Source of the DNA: Euryodendron excelsum
Lineage: Eukaryota > Streptophyta > Magnoliopsida > Ericales > Pentaphylacaceae
NCBI GenBank assembly: GCA_033060915.1
Contig: CM065377.1
Span: 39,604,183 to 39,668,182 of the forward strand
DNA length: 64,000 nt
Reading direction: 5' to 3'
Part shown: piece after piece, positions 33,284-45,000 of the stretch
Layout: every line of letters starts with the position of its first letter
Numbering within the stretch: position 1 is the stretch's first letter
Program-made: the position numbers and the translations under genes
The notes under the pieces: generated by a model
The model's input: only the letters and a program-made list of their open reading frames with translations
The model's database searches: none
What the model was told of the DNA's origin: nothing

Positions 33284-33903
33284 ATACTTGAAATTTAAAA
33301 TTACTATCAATTATATTAATTTAATCAATTCGAACTCTAGCCTTATGCTTATTGAAATCGATTTCATCACTAGGTCATACAACTTCAAAGATCCAACTCT
33401 TTTTTCTTACAATTTTGAGCTTTTAAAATATGAAACAACATATATTATATTATTGGTTGTCTTTTTTAATACAATATCAATAATAAAAACTCTAATTTAC
33501 CATATAAGATCAAGATATTTGGCTTTCAAACGTAACCAACACAAACCCTAATCAATCAATAGGATTAGGTTAGTTGAGAGATCTTTGGAATATTCGATTA
33601 ACATGATATCATATACGAATTCTCATAATTATCTACAAATAGATCATATACAAATTCTCATAATTATCTACAAACATATTTTGGATAAGGATTATCAGGA
33701 AATATATATATATATATATATATATCGATAAAGACATTTGGAAAACACTTGTTATAATTTGAAAACAAATATTAACCCATGGATAAAGTGTTATCTTTGA
33801 CTTTTTAATTCCAAAGCTTTGATCATATTTGCATATATATACATACAACCTTTTGAATTATTTAAAAACAAATAGTAACATGTGGATAATTTATTATCTC
33901 CTA
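33284..33903. repeat. AT-rich tract with a 35-bp duplication and (TA)n
   Basis: AATTCTCATAATTATCTACA occurs twice, 35 bp apart (units start at 33608 and 33643). A (TA) microsatellite lies at 33702-33725. A 93-codon frame at 33270-33551 is AT-driven and has no recognisable domain. Confidence 0.6.
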
Positions 33904-34075
33904 ACCTTTTGAATTCAAAGAGAACATGCATAAGTATAAATATCTCTCTAAAACGAGACTACCTTCTACGGAAAGATTTGGCGGCAGAAACCTTTGAATT
34001 CAAATAGAACATGCATAAGTATAAATATACACTCTCTAAAATGAGACTACCTTCTACAACAAGATTGGCGGCAGT
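33904..34075. repeat. 85-bp tandem duplication
   Basis: Two units offset by 85 bp carry GAATTCAAAKAGAACATGCA, then TCTCTAAAAYGAGACTACCT and TTGGCGGCAG. Differences are few. This may lie at the 5' end of the Helitron whose 3' end is at 35132. Confidence 0.8.
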
Positions 34076-35104
34076 TTTGCTTTTAGTGAGTTTCTTTCAA
34101 TGTCGTGTATTGTATTGTTGTATTGTTTATGATTACATGTTAATAAATTTTCTTTGTAGTCTTAAGTCATGAGATATTCACAATTCAAAATATTACACCA
34201 TCACATCATTCATCAATATATGTACACGCACAAATTGTTGTATGTCTCGAATAGCATTTTTCATTTTGCATAGATGGTGTTCATGTGTAAAGTTACGTTG
34301 GAGAGGATGAATTCAGATGTACGTTGCTGAATAAAAGAAGTGCGTTGACAAGCATGTGATGACAACATTAGCATTTGTGCTGTTAAAGAAGATTGGTGAG
34401 AGAGAGCTATAAGAATCTAAGTCCTAATATGCCACTGAAGGAACCAACGTTATACATAGGCCAAGAACTTCCACCACAGATCAACAGACTCATATGTAAT
34501 AAAATTTAGGAAAAGACAATTATTTAGGTTTTTTTTCTTCACTTAAGATGTCGCTTTTTTTTTTCTTCTCCCCAAACTGTTCTGATTAATTATGAAATTA
34601 TTGATATATGGGCTTGTGAGAAGAAAAAACCTAGATGGGTTTGTGGATTTTTTTTTTTTTTTTTAAGTGTCTGTGGGGATGTTTTATTTGTTATTTTTAA
34701 GTAATACAAGTCAAATCTATTTTTTCTATTTTAGAAGTAGAGTGGCCTAAGTTATATACCCGAACATGATGACTTAAATGGATAAGAAACAACATATGTC
34801 GATATTGATTATCACAAGTCATCCATGCATGATGAAACAGCTGTCAATCTCTTAGTTTGATTATTTTAGCAAATCCTAAAAAAAATTTCCCTTTCCTATA
34901 TCTAATGGAAATGTATATGTGATGAACTCCCTATAATTTTTTCCTCTCTTCTTTCGTTTTCTAAGTATTATCTTCAAAAGGAAAGGTAACTGCAAATAAC
35001 TCAAAAAGATTTAAATTTTTTTCCTTATGTTTTGACTTTTGATTGACAAAATATTTTAATCGAATCTTATTTTCTCAAATTTTAAAAGAATATATATAAT
35101 TTGT
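34076..35104. other. Non-coding AT-rich sequence, possible Helitron body
   Basis: There is no gene. Poly-T runs lie at 34553-34563 and 34650-34664. If the Helitron end at 35132 pairs with a start near 33943, this would be its interior; no Rep/helicase coding is present. Confidence 0.35.
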
Positions 35105-35132
35105 TCCATGCATTGCACGGGTTTACTGCTAG
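35105..35132 (+). mobile_element. Helitron 3' terminus
   Basis: CCATGC-ATT-GCACGG can form a short hairpin (one A-C mismatch). It is followed by GTTTACTG and the terminal CTAG at 35129-35132, with T next. A subterminal hairpin with GCACGGG followed by CTAG-T is the usual plant Helitron 3' end. A possible 5' end is A|TCTCTCTAAAACGAG at 33943. Confidence 0.6.
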
Positions 35133-35180
35133 TTAGTCAAAATGTTAAAATAGATATTAAAAAATTATGACCTCATTTAA

Positions 35181-35362
35181 AAGGTGTTTGGATGTAATTT
35201 TTTTAGTAGCGTATAACTTAAGCTTATGGCTTTTTAAATTGTATTTAGCTTCCCGTTTAAAAAAAATCACTTTTATAACTAGTTTAAGTTTTGAAAAAGT
35301 ATTTAAAAAGTGACTTTTCAAAAATAACTTAAGCTTTTAACTTATGGCAGTTCAAACACCTA
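35181..35362. mobile_element. MITE candidate (~180 bp) with inverted ends
   Basis: The left end AAGGTGTTTGGATGTAATTT is matched by the complement of the right end (TAGGTGTTTGAACTGCCAT). Internal AACTTAAGCTT blocks at about 35215 and 35325 are also inverted. No clear target duplication, so the class is open (hAT- or PIF-like). Confidence 0.55.
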
Positions 35363-37021
35363 CTTAGTTGTCTAATAATGAACTAATCACAAAAGCAACC
35401 CCCAAGCTACAACGAGTTTTCGGCCCACAAGTAATTCATTATGGATCAAGAATTCCACTGGCAATTTATTCTTTTACTTCCGCAATTATTGCTATTTTTA
35501 TTTAGGAAAATACTATTCTTATATAAAATTTGTATAGAAACTTCTACCAAAATAATGTGGTAATAGCAATTTTATAATTAAGAGTTATTATGATGGGTAT
35601 TTTATTTTAAAATGAAAAACTCTCATTCAGACACATTACTCTGTATAAAAATTCTTTACATTTCTATTAATTAATAGAAACATTGTCCTCGGGGCATTTT
35701 CACAAACACAATATATAACAATTGTTATGGATAATTATAAATATACCCTTTGAATTATAACTTAATATCACTGAGCAATCCTAAATTTTAAAACGTAATA
35801 AATTTTTATCAATCAAACCATTCTGTTAGTAATTTGTAAGGAGAGTAAATGTAAAATTATCATGTGATCATAAAAGTTCATTTTATACCTAAATTAGATT
35901 TTCTGCTTGTAATAATTTTTTAATGATTCAATCATCCCTTGTATTGTCCATGTATTTACATGTTATTTGAAGGGACGTTTCAATCATTAAACAAATATTA
36001 TTGTATTATAATAAAAGAAGATCAATTTAGGTATAAAATTATATTTTTTTAAATATGTATAAATCTAATAATAATTTTTCATGTATTTTGCTAATAAATT
36101 ATTAATAAAATAAATTAATTATAGATTGATTAATACAAATTAATAATTTAATAGGTAGATTTGAGCCGAAAGAATTCAACTTTTGCTATATGTATTGCTT
36201 TCACACGGCTCAAGAGTTTGCCCGGCAAACTTTCCCACTTTGGGATTGAATTAAATTTCTCTGAAAAAAGCGCTTTATTGCACATTAAATTCAATATATA
36301 GTATATTATTCGTAGAGATAAAACTTAATAAACTATAAATATAGAATATTTCTAGTATATTATATTTAAAATTATTTGAAGCAATAATATAAATTATCTT
36401 AGAGTAGAAATATAATAACATATGAATATTTAAATTTAATATTAACAATATTAAATATATTATTACATAATTATGAGATCAGTTCAATTTCCTTAAACAA
36501 CCAATATTCCTGTTAAACAACCAATAATTCGTGACTCGACTATTTTTTTTAACACTCTAAATTTCAAAACATTGCCATCACCAGTGCGCAGCCTCTCACC
36601 CATCTACTTCTCTTTCCTTCTCTCTAACACTTCGTTTGGGTAGAAGGGTTGAGAGGAAAAGTGAATGATTTGGAAGAGAGAAGTTAATTATATCGTGATT
36701 GGATACTAGGGCTTTCACAGGTTATTTACTAGTTATGAATTAGGGCAAATTGTATGCCCTAATTACACCATATTTGGGTTAGGTGGTTGAAGTCGGTTGT
36801 GAAATAGGCAAATCTACAAGCAGTTACTGAAGATGGAGAGGAATTGACAGGATTTAGGGCGGATAAAGAGCATATGAAGGATGACCAGTGCTAGTGGTGG
36901 CAACGACAAGTACTCACATAGTACTTTTCGAGGTAGGTTTTGTCGTGAATGTTTAGTTTTTCAATGTGTAAAGCTTTTGTTGTTAACATGTGGTATTGGC
37001 TTATAGTTACCAAACTAGGAG
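35363..37021. other. AT-rich intergenic sequence upstream of the MULE
   Basis: Very AT-rich to about 36560, without recognised features. From 36600 the composition rises. A TTCGTTTGGGTAGAAGGG motif at 36630 resembles, in inverted orientation, TATCCAAACGAGAA at 41495-41508, and ATATTTGGGTTAGG at 36769 resembles the complement of CCTAACCCAAATAT at 41322. These may be degraded terminal repeats of the MULE. An upstream exon cannot be excluded. Confidence 0.4.
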
Positions 37022-39661
37022 GTGGAGGCGGGAATAATTACGACTTCAGCACTGAGATCCACCATAGTGGTCAATTTAGTTACACACCAAGTAAGGTGTA
37101 CATGGGGAGGAACAATTAGGTACGTGGACAATTGTCACCCTGATAAGTTTTGTCTGATGAATTTTAATGAGTATGTAAAGGGTATTAGACATGAGAGGTT
37201 TGTAAATTATTACTATAGAATATCAAAAAAGGAATTAGAGGATGGTTTATGATTACTTACAACTGAGGGTGATCTTATTGCAATGTTTGGCCACATTCCT
37301 CCCAATAGAATGATAGAAGTGTACTTAGAAAATGTAAATGTGATAGATTTTTTACAGAGTCAAATGGGGTCATGTGACTTTCCTAATAGTAGTCAATCCA
37401 AAGATGTTATAGAAGAGATGGAAGAAACAAATGAAGCATGTGGTGATGAGTGTGATGGTCATACTGAGGCATTTGGTGATGAGAATAATGGTTATACTGA
37501 GATAGGTGGTGATGAGAATGAAGGTGAAGAAGATGATGATAATAATGAAGGTGAAGAAGACAATGATTATTTCAATTTCTATGATAGTGGTTATGGAATG
37601 ACAAATGATGATGATATGTTTGATTGTCATGTGGACATCGGTGTTGAGTGGACTGGAGTTGGGAATGGTGGCAATGATAACCAGGACAATGCATATACTA
37701 ATGAGGTGGGTATGGATAATATATTACAAGAATCTGATTGTGTATCCGGTAATGAGCTCCATAGTATTTATGACTCTAGCGATGAGAAAAACAGAGGTCC
37801 AATATTTCTATAATTCAATCCTGATACAAGCATGGGCACTGTGGAATTCAAAGTTGGAATGTTATTTGGTTCAACCACTAAATTCAGGACAGCAATGAGA
37901 GAGTATGCAATAAAGAATGGCAAGAACATAAAATTTGTGAAGAATGAGCCTACAAGGGTGAGGGCTGCTTGCAAGGAGGGTTGTGATTGGGTGATCTTTG
38001 CCTCTGTGATGCAAAATCAGCAAACTTTACAAGTTAAGACATATAGAAATGTACACAATTGTGGCAGAGAATGCAAACTCTACATGGCTGCCAAAGAAGT
38101 AAATTAATAGCATTAGATCCAATCCAACTTGGCCAATAGAACCATTCAAAAAGACAGTTAAAAATGACTTTGTAGTTGGGACATCTAAAAGTCAACTATA
38201 CAGAGCAAAGAGGAAAGTAATGGACAAGATTAGAGGTACAATTTTGGAATAATATAATAGACTTTGGGATTGTTGTGAAGAGATAAGAATGACCAATCCT
38301 AATAGCACAATCATCATGAAATTGATTTCAGGAATTGAAAATCAACTTACCTTTCAGAGACTGTATATGTGCCTTGGGGGTTGTAAGAGGGGCTTTAAGG
38401 TAGGGTGCAGGCCTTTGATTGGTGTGGATGCTTGTCACCTAAAAGGTGCAAACAAGGGTCAGCTTTTGGCAGCTGTTGGGATTGATGCCAACAACCAAAG
38501 TTATCCACTAGCTTATGTAGTAGTAGAGATTGAAAACAAAGAATCATAGATCTAGTTCTTATAGTTATTTACAGACGACATTGAATTGCAAAACACATAT
38601 GGGTGGACTTTCATCACTGACAAACAAAGGGTATAACTTATATTAGTAAGCAATGTTACTATTATATTGTTATTAAAATATTTTTCTAGAAGTATAACAC
38701 TTGTTAATGGTTTCATGACAGGGGCTAGAAGCACAAAGGTAAGGTTTTGAAAGATAAATTGTGGAATGCTACAAAAGCATCAACTGTTCAAAAATTTGAA
38801 CAAGTGATGACTTCACTTAATAATTTGGATAAGAAAGCTTTCAAGTGGTTTGAAAACAAACTATCTAGATATTGGTCTAGATAACACTTCAGTACTTTTC
38901 CAAAATGCGATATTCTCTTTAATAATATATGTGTCTTTTAACAGGATTCTTGTTGAGGATAGGGACAAACATATTGTAACAATGTTTGAGAGAATTAGGA
39001 CTTTATTGATGAAAATTATTCAAATGAAGAGGGATTTAATGAGAAATCATAAGGATAAACTATGCCCTAACATCCAGAAAAAGTTAGAAAAGTGGAAATT
39101 GGAGTCAGGGGGTTATAATCCCATTTGGTTAGGTGGGCCTAGATTTCAAGTACATTGCTCGGATGGGGATCAGTGGGTTGTGGACTTAGATGAGTATACT
39201 TGCTCATGTAAGAAATGAGATTTGAAAGGCATATCATGTGAGCATTATGTGGCTGCCATTTTTTTTTTTATAAAAATGAGATGCCAAAGGATTATGTAAA
39301 TAATTGCTACTTGACAACCACAAATTTGAAGATTTATGAGAATATCATTAACCCTGGTAATGGTCCTTCCATGTGGTCTAAAACTATATTGCAATCACTA
39401 TGGCGTCCTATCTTCCGCAACCAGCCAAGTAGACCTAAGAACGTTAGAAGAAAATAAGTAGAGGAACCTCTAAATCCTAACAAGTTTAGAAGGCAAAACA
39501 CCTTACTCAGGTGTGGTAAGTGTGGAACTTGGGGGCATAATGCTAGAAGCTGCCCGAATCCTGCCAATGTAGAATATAAAGAAAAAAAAAACACCCACCA
39601 AGGTGGAAGAACAAGAGCAGGGAACAAACTAGTGGGGGCACCTACAAGAAAAATAATATAA
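37022..39661 (+). pseudogene. Mutator-like (MULE) transposase, broken
   Basis: Domains in order: (1) 37022-37330, a PB1-like N-terminal domain ('IRYVDNCHPDKFCLMNF', then 'IEVYLEN'), interrupted by a TGA at about 37250. (2) An acidic low-complexity linker at 37400-37590 rich in GDEN/EED repeats. (3) The MuDR N-terminal DNA-binding region at 37832-38107 ('FKVGMLFGSTTKFRTAM' and 'CKEGCDWVIFAS'). (4) The catalytic MULE domain at 38289-38640, with 'GCRPLIGVDACHLKG' giving the first Asp, 'GQLLAAVGIDANNQ' and 'WTFITDKQ'. (5) A possible intron at 38629-38722, then a block from 38740 to 39200 with 'CDILFNN' and 'ILVEDRDK'. (6) A SWIM-type finger, CSCKK then CEHYVAA. (7) A CCHC knuckle, CGKCGTWGHNARSC, near 39510. 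Stops, a one-base shift near 38937 and loss of the segment after 'GLEAQR' (including the conserved C..RH region) make it inactive. It would have catalysed cut-and-paste transposition. Confidence 0.85.
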
Positions 39662-39735
39662 GTTTGGATTACTATTTAACATTACAATTTTATGGTATTT
39701 AACATAATGTCACATATGTATTTCATTCTTATATA

Positions 39736-40083
39736 ATGCAAGCTAATGAGAAAAATGCAAGTGGGTTAGCAAGGCCATCAGTAACAGCAAATGCATTAGC
39801 AGTAGAAGCACCAACTAGGGCAAGAAGAAGCATAAGACCAAGAGCAGGATCACAAAGGCCATGTCATAGCTCTAGAGTAGCAGCACCACTTGGAGTAACA
39901 ACTAGGGCAATACCAAGCACAAGACCAAGAGCAGGACCACAAAGGCCATGTTACGGCTCTGGAGCAGCAGCACCACTTGGAGCAACACCTAGACCAGCGC
40001 CAAGCACAAGTTCAAGAGCTGATCCAGCTCCATTTTTGTGGAGAGGGAAACAAGAAGTGACATTGTCAAGCAACTGCTTCTAA
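39736..40083 (+). pseudogene. Possible C-terminal exon of the MULE protein with 29-residue repeats
   Basis: The open frame of 115 codons is rich in Arg, Pro, Ala and Ser. It contains units starting 'RPRAGSQRPCHSS', 'RPRAGPQRPCYGS' and 'SSRADPAP', 29 residues (87 bp) apart (39834, 39921, 40008). It follows the CCHC knuckle, as low-complexity tails do in MULE proteins. Whether it is spliced to the preceding exon or is a separate frame is not shown by the sequence. Confidence 0.4.
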
Positions 40084-42079
40084 GGATAAAGGAACTAAGA
40101 ATTAGGCTTTAAATGATGGTTTGAATATTTTTGTGGGTCATAGACATTGAAAATCAATAACTATTGCCTTTTGTTTACATATTATGTTTGGCAACTCTTG
40201 AAAGATGTTTTGGATATTTAACACATTGTAAAAAAAGTGGGTCATAGACATGTTATGTTTACAATAGATATTGTTATTGTGTCTAATTTACTTTAACACA
40301 AGCCCTTGCTCATTTAGCACATTGTGAAGATGGTTTCTTTTGCACAAGCAATGACATTCAGTAAATACAATTGAATATAAATTACAGTTGGATAGCAAAA
40401 TAATTATCATTGAGAATATGAACCTTAATACAATAGATGGTATTTCACATTACAAAGACTACCCCATCTCTTATACCATCCCATTATAGTAACCACAATT
40501 GTTCAATCTCATATTTCAAGACTCATTTTTCCTTTACAAAGTAACACCCTATCACAACAACTAACACCCAAGACAACACTAGGCATGCCCACATTACATT
40601 TTCTCTCTTTTTCTTATTCTACAGATCACTCTCCATTTTAGTCATATTTGTCAATAACCCTGGTATGACTTGCTTTGAGCGGTCGCACATTGGAGGGTCA
40701 TACCAAACAAAGAATCCACACCCTCCTTCTTTTTGTCAAATAGCATAAATATACATCACAAATTTGAAGGTATGAAAGAAATTTCTTCATATAGACATTT
40801 ATACAAACACATTATATGCTTACCCCATATTTTTGAGATCTAACAAATCTCTTGCCTGGGTTCGCAAAATTCCATAAGATCCTCATGTGAGTTAGTCTCC
40901 CAAAGGTGCAAATCCTTCCTTCCATCATTTTCTTCTCTTCCTCCTCTTCATTTTCTTCCTCTGTTTTTCCTTTTCTTCTATGCTCTTGCTTTCTTTTACA
41001 AAGCATCACCAAAGTAAAATAGCCTGTGAAAGCCCTAGTATTTGGGCAAGAATGGAGTGCAAAATCTCTATAAAACCCCTTTCAGCAATGCACGTGCAAG
41101 TCACATTGATTTTTTCAGTCTAGATTTCAGACAGTGTCCACCAGAAAGGTCACATTGAAGCTTGGCCAAAAATTTGAGGTGTTGACTAATGAAATTGGAA
41201 GTATAAGGGGCAAAGTGAGACACGATATACCCTATAAGGGTGAAAAATGTAATTGATCCTAAATATTAACACCAATCATGTACCAGCAAAACCTTTTTGT
41301 TAGAAATTCTCAACCTGTGCCTAACCCAAATATAGAAGACCTCTGCCTAGTTGGCCATTTGATGGGATTGTGTTCGGGTTGGTTTGTTTTTACCCTGCTC
41401 AAGTGGCAGCTTACTCGTCTCATGAAAACCTAATATAAGGTACAGAGGGGGGGAACCTAAAAAAAACAGGTCAAAAGCCCATAAAAATGTTGTATCCAAA
41501 CGAGAACTTATTGTATACTCTCAAGTAAGCAAGCATGAGAAAAACGAATAAAGGTATTACATCAATAATAATCCAGTAAGAAGGCAGTAACCATAATTTT
41601 AGATACAACTTTTACGATTTTTTCCTTTTTGTGTAACTGATTTGGTCTCCTGCTATAAAGCTTAAATCTAAGTGACTAGTGTTAGTACTGACATAACACT
41701 AAATATTTATCCCATCCAGACAGCCATTTCATGATGTATGGAACTTCAATTTCTGCATAAAACGCCTAATAAATAATCAGACAAGTCCATTCAAGCAATA
41801 ACCAAAATATAATTTGGTCTTAAGCATGTAACATGACTATTGAGTTGACACTAATTCAAAAATTGTTCTAAACTTTTGATGCTCCATCAATCACTTGATG
41901 ATTCTTCTCTAATTGTCTCTATGTACTTAATAACCAATATACAACAAATAATGGATATTGCTATTTGGGCGTCATAAGTTCAAAATGCAAAATCAACCTC
42001 TCTGCACGAGGGTTAAGGCTGCGTAGATCCAACTTTGTTCAGACACAATGGCGCGAGGCTCATGCGCTAGGCTGCCCTT
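40084..42079. other. Intergenic region between the MULE and the ankyrin gene
   Basis: It contains no gene. A 66-codon frame at 40812-41012 (minus) is an AG/CT-rich low-complexity stretch. The inverted motifs near 41322 and 41495 may be the right end of the MULE. The interval downstream of 42080 on the minus strand must hold the 3' UTR and polyadenylation site of the ankyrin gene; no strong AATAAA was singled out. Confidence 0.45.
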
Positions 42080-45000
42080 TTAGAATAATATACGATTACT
42101 TGGAGGAAAGAAAACGGTAGACCTATATATATGAGTGACAATATCAGCGAAAAGGGGAAGTTGTAGCAAAGCAAACAAGGTGACTGGGACACAAGCAACT
42201 AGAGCAATAGGAAAAGCAATCCATACAAATCCATAGCCAAGAACAATGAAAAGGGTGGCACCAAAAGCTATCATCATCATGGATATAGAGACGAAAAGTG
42301 TTGCAAGACCTATTATCAGCCTGTTTGGTAATGAATGGAAGAAGTCTGCCTGGGCATACCGTGAGGTGAGGATGGATAGAAATATCAGAACAGAAGTGGC
42401 AGAGGTAAACAGAGCTAGCGCATCTGATATGGCAAATACTATAAATGCCCTACTATGTAGAAAGATAGGCCTGCCTGTATTGTTGTTATTCCCACCGGGT
42501 ACAGTGAAGGCAGCAGCAAACATCACGGTAGCAATGAGTGTTGAGACAACCATGCATGAAGATGCTGTGTCCTTCATCCATTTCTCCCCTTCTCGTACTA
42601 GTCCCTTGTGCTCCTCTTTGAAAAGAGCACGTGGTGTTCTTCCTTTGGAGTCTTTCATTTCTCTATATGAAGGTTGGACAATCTTCTCTACTTCCTACAA
42701 TCCAGAAGAGGCAGCTATGAGGTATTGAAGTACCAATGCATTCCTGCGTTAGAAGAATATAATGAAGCCAGGAGGAGAAAATCCTGGCAAGCTAACATTA
42801 TAGTAACTTGTTCCTTGGGTACCAATTCTTTAAAGTCCTTTCTTGTAGACAACTCCTCATTTAGTAGCCAAGCTATTTTTATTTCCCAAGTTATGTTAGC
42901 AGATTTTTTTTTTTTTTTTAATACTTACCCCACTGCTTTTGGATAGCATGAAGAAAAGCTATACTGCTTCGGTTCTTATTCTTAAGTTGCCGTGTACTAT
43001 TTAATTTTTCAGCATAAGTTTATATTTATTGCAATAAATGGAGTTTATTAAAAAATTGCTTGAAATGACAATAAACCTATATTGATAAGCTTCCTTTTGA
43101 ACTCAAAAATGAAAAAAAACAATTTGCCAGTTTTAACAAGCAAAGAAAGGATGGAAGAGTCAATTAACCTTAAACCAATGCAACTCTCTTCGTAATTGCA
43201 GAGCTGCACCAGAATCAGCTTCAAGCCGATCTGCAGGTGCCAGTTTCCCAGCCAGATGCAACATGTTAGTATTGTTTCCATCTTTATAAGCTGCAATCAA
43301 ATCCTTATGAGCACCTATCTCATGTATAAGATTGAAAATCTTTTCCTGGCGATGTGCCACTGCAATGTGAAAGATGCTTCGACTCTCATCATCAACTTTC
43401 CAGATGAGATCAGGATATGACTGAACAAGGATTGTTATGAACTCAACAATTCCCAACTCTGTAGCTGTAAACAGTAATCGTGTTGGAGTTCTGAGTAATT
43501 CTCCAATTCCTGAGTCGTCCAGGAATAGAACCTGATTCCAAATTTGCTTCACCAGTTCAAGTGCCTGCTTGTGCATCAACTTTGTATCATGAATTGCCTT
43601 GATACCTGGGACTGCAATAAGCACAAGTCAAATGACGTATGCGAGGCAGGCGTTGCCTATTTTAGTATTTTTGCATACCTAGATAGTTGGAGACATTCCA
43701 AAGTAGTACTTTTAAGGTGTAGGACAGTAATAGTAACCAGAAGAAGAAAAAGAATAGGTAGAAGAGATAATGAGAGGGAAGAAGAATAGAGATAGTAAGC
43801 ACAACTAGGAGAAGTAGAATAGGAGTAGAAATGGAAGAGAAGAAGAGAAGAGAAATAGAGATAGATTCAGAGAGGGGAGAGAAATGCAGAGGTAGGGAAT
43901 CAATGTTCAATTCAATGCATAATCATAGAAACTCCCAATTCTTTACACACCATGCATATACATAGACAATGTCAAAATAGAATGCCTTCCTAAGCAAAAA
44001 GCTTTCTAATAGCATGCTTGCCTGGCTTGCCCATGTCTTCGGATATTTTATCTGGACTCTATAAAACAATTTACTTGCAATAACAAATTTAGAAACTTTT
44101 GTGGCTCTTCTTCGGTTCCAATTTTGGAGGATCAAACCATATTCTAGCCCCTGAACGTTGCTATGCTTTCCTTCAAATTACAAAATAAATGACATTAACC
44201 GATTGGTCAGCTTCGGGAGGAGTTGGTAGGTACAGACCTAACTTTTTGTTGTTAATTGCTTGAAGTGGCTACAAATCTGTACTCACTCTTGAAAGTCCGA
44301 CCTGTTACAATTGCACCAAGCTATGGCCCATTCCATTAAAGTAAATTCGAACTCAACTAAACAAGCCATAGTTCCAACCACTTGGTGTAGGCTACATGTA
44401 TCTATCATCTTCACTCTGTTTTATGTATATCCATATCCTTCTTTACTCAAATATGTGGAAAATTAAAACCCTATCAAATAGTTGAAATATTAATAAAGTA
44501 TAAGTAAATTAACAAATAAAAATTACAAAAACTAAACCAGCTCAGCTGGCTACTTTCTCTATTTGTATCAACACAAGTACCACCAGCAATATAATACCAT
44601 CACCAATGGCAGTTCTCCGATAGAAGACTTAAAACTTTGTTTAGATAACAATTTAAGAAACTTTAAAAGTTAAGTGCCACAGAAAAATATAAATTACTTA
44701 ACTTGTACAAATGTTACATAATTGAAAAAAGTAATTCCGCAAACTTTGTAATTAGCATTGAATAGGTGAGATCAAGTTCCGAGGAAAAATGACAATGATC
44801 CTTCTATTATGTTTCTTCACATTAAACATGCCAGATATGTTTCAACCAGACTATGTAGCATCATGAAATATAAACTAGAAAAAGCAGAGATATAAGCAAT
44901 TTGTGATTTCATATGGTAAAAAAATAGAAAAGCTATATCATTGGGTAATCAATGCTTTTCTAACCAACTGAAAACCTGTGTTATGAGAGAGAGAGAGAGA

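Noticed and set aside
33270..33551. 93-codon AT-rich plus-strand open frame
   Set aside because: Composition-driven (poly Ile/Tyr/Asn), no domain, partly inside the 510-bp duplication.
37370..37630. 86-codon minus-strand frame with hydrophobic Ile/Thr-rich translation
   Set aside because: It is the reverse of the acidic GAT-rich linker of the MULE protein.
38877..38945. Second intron in the MULE transposase
   Set aside because: The sequence between still encodes the conserved CDILFNN region; a stop plus a one-base shift explains it better than splicing.
42246..42728. 160-codon plus-strand open frame
   Set aside because: Antisense to exon 5 of the ankyrin/PGG gene, whose minus-strand translation has a recognised PGG domain and four membrane helices.
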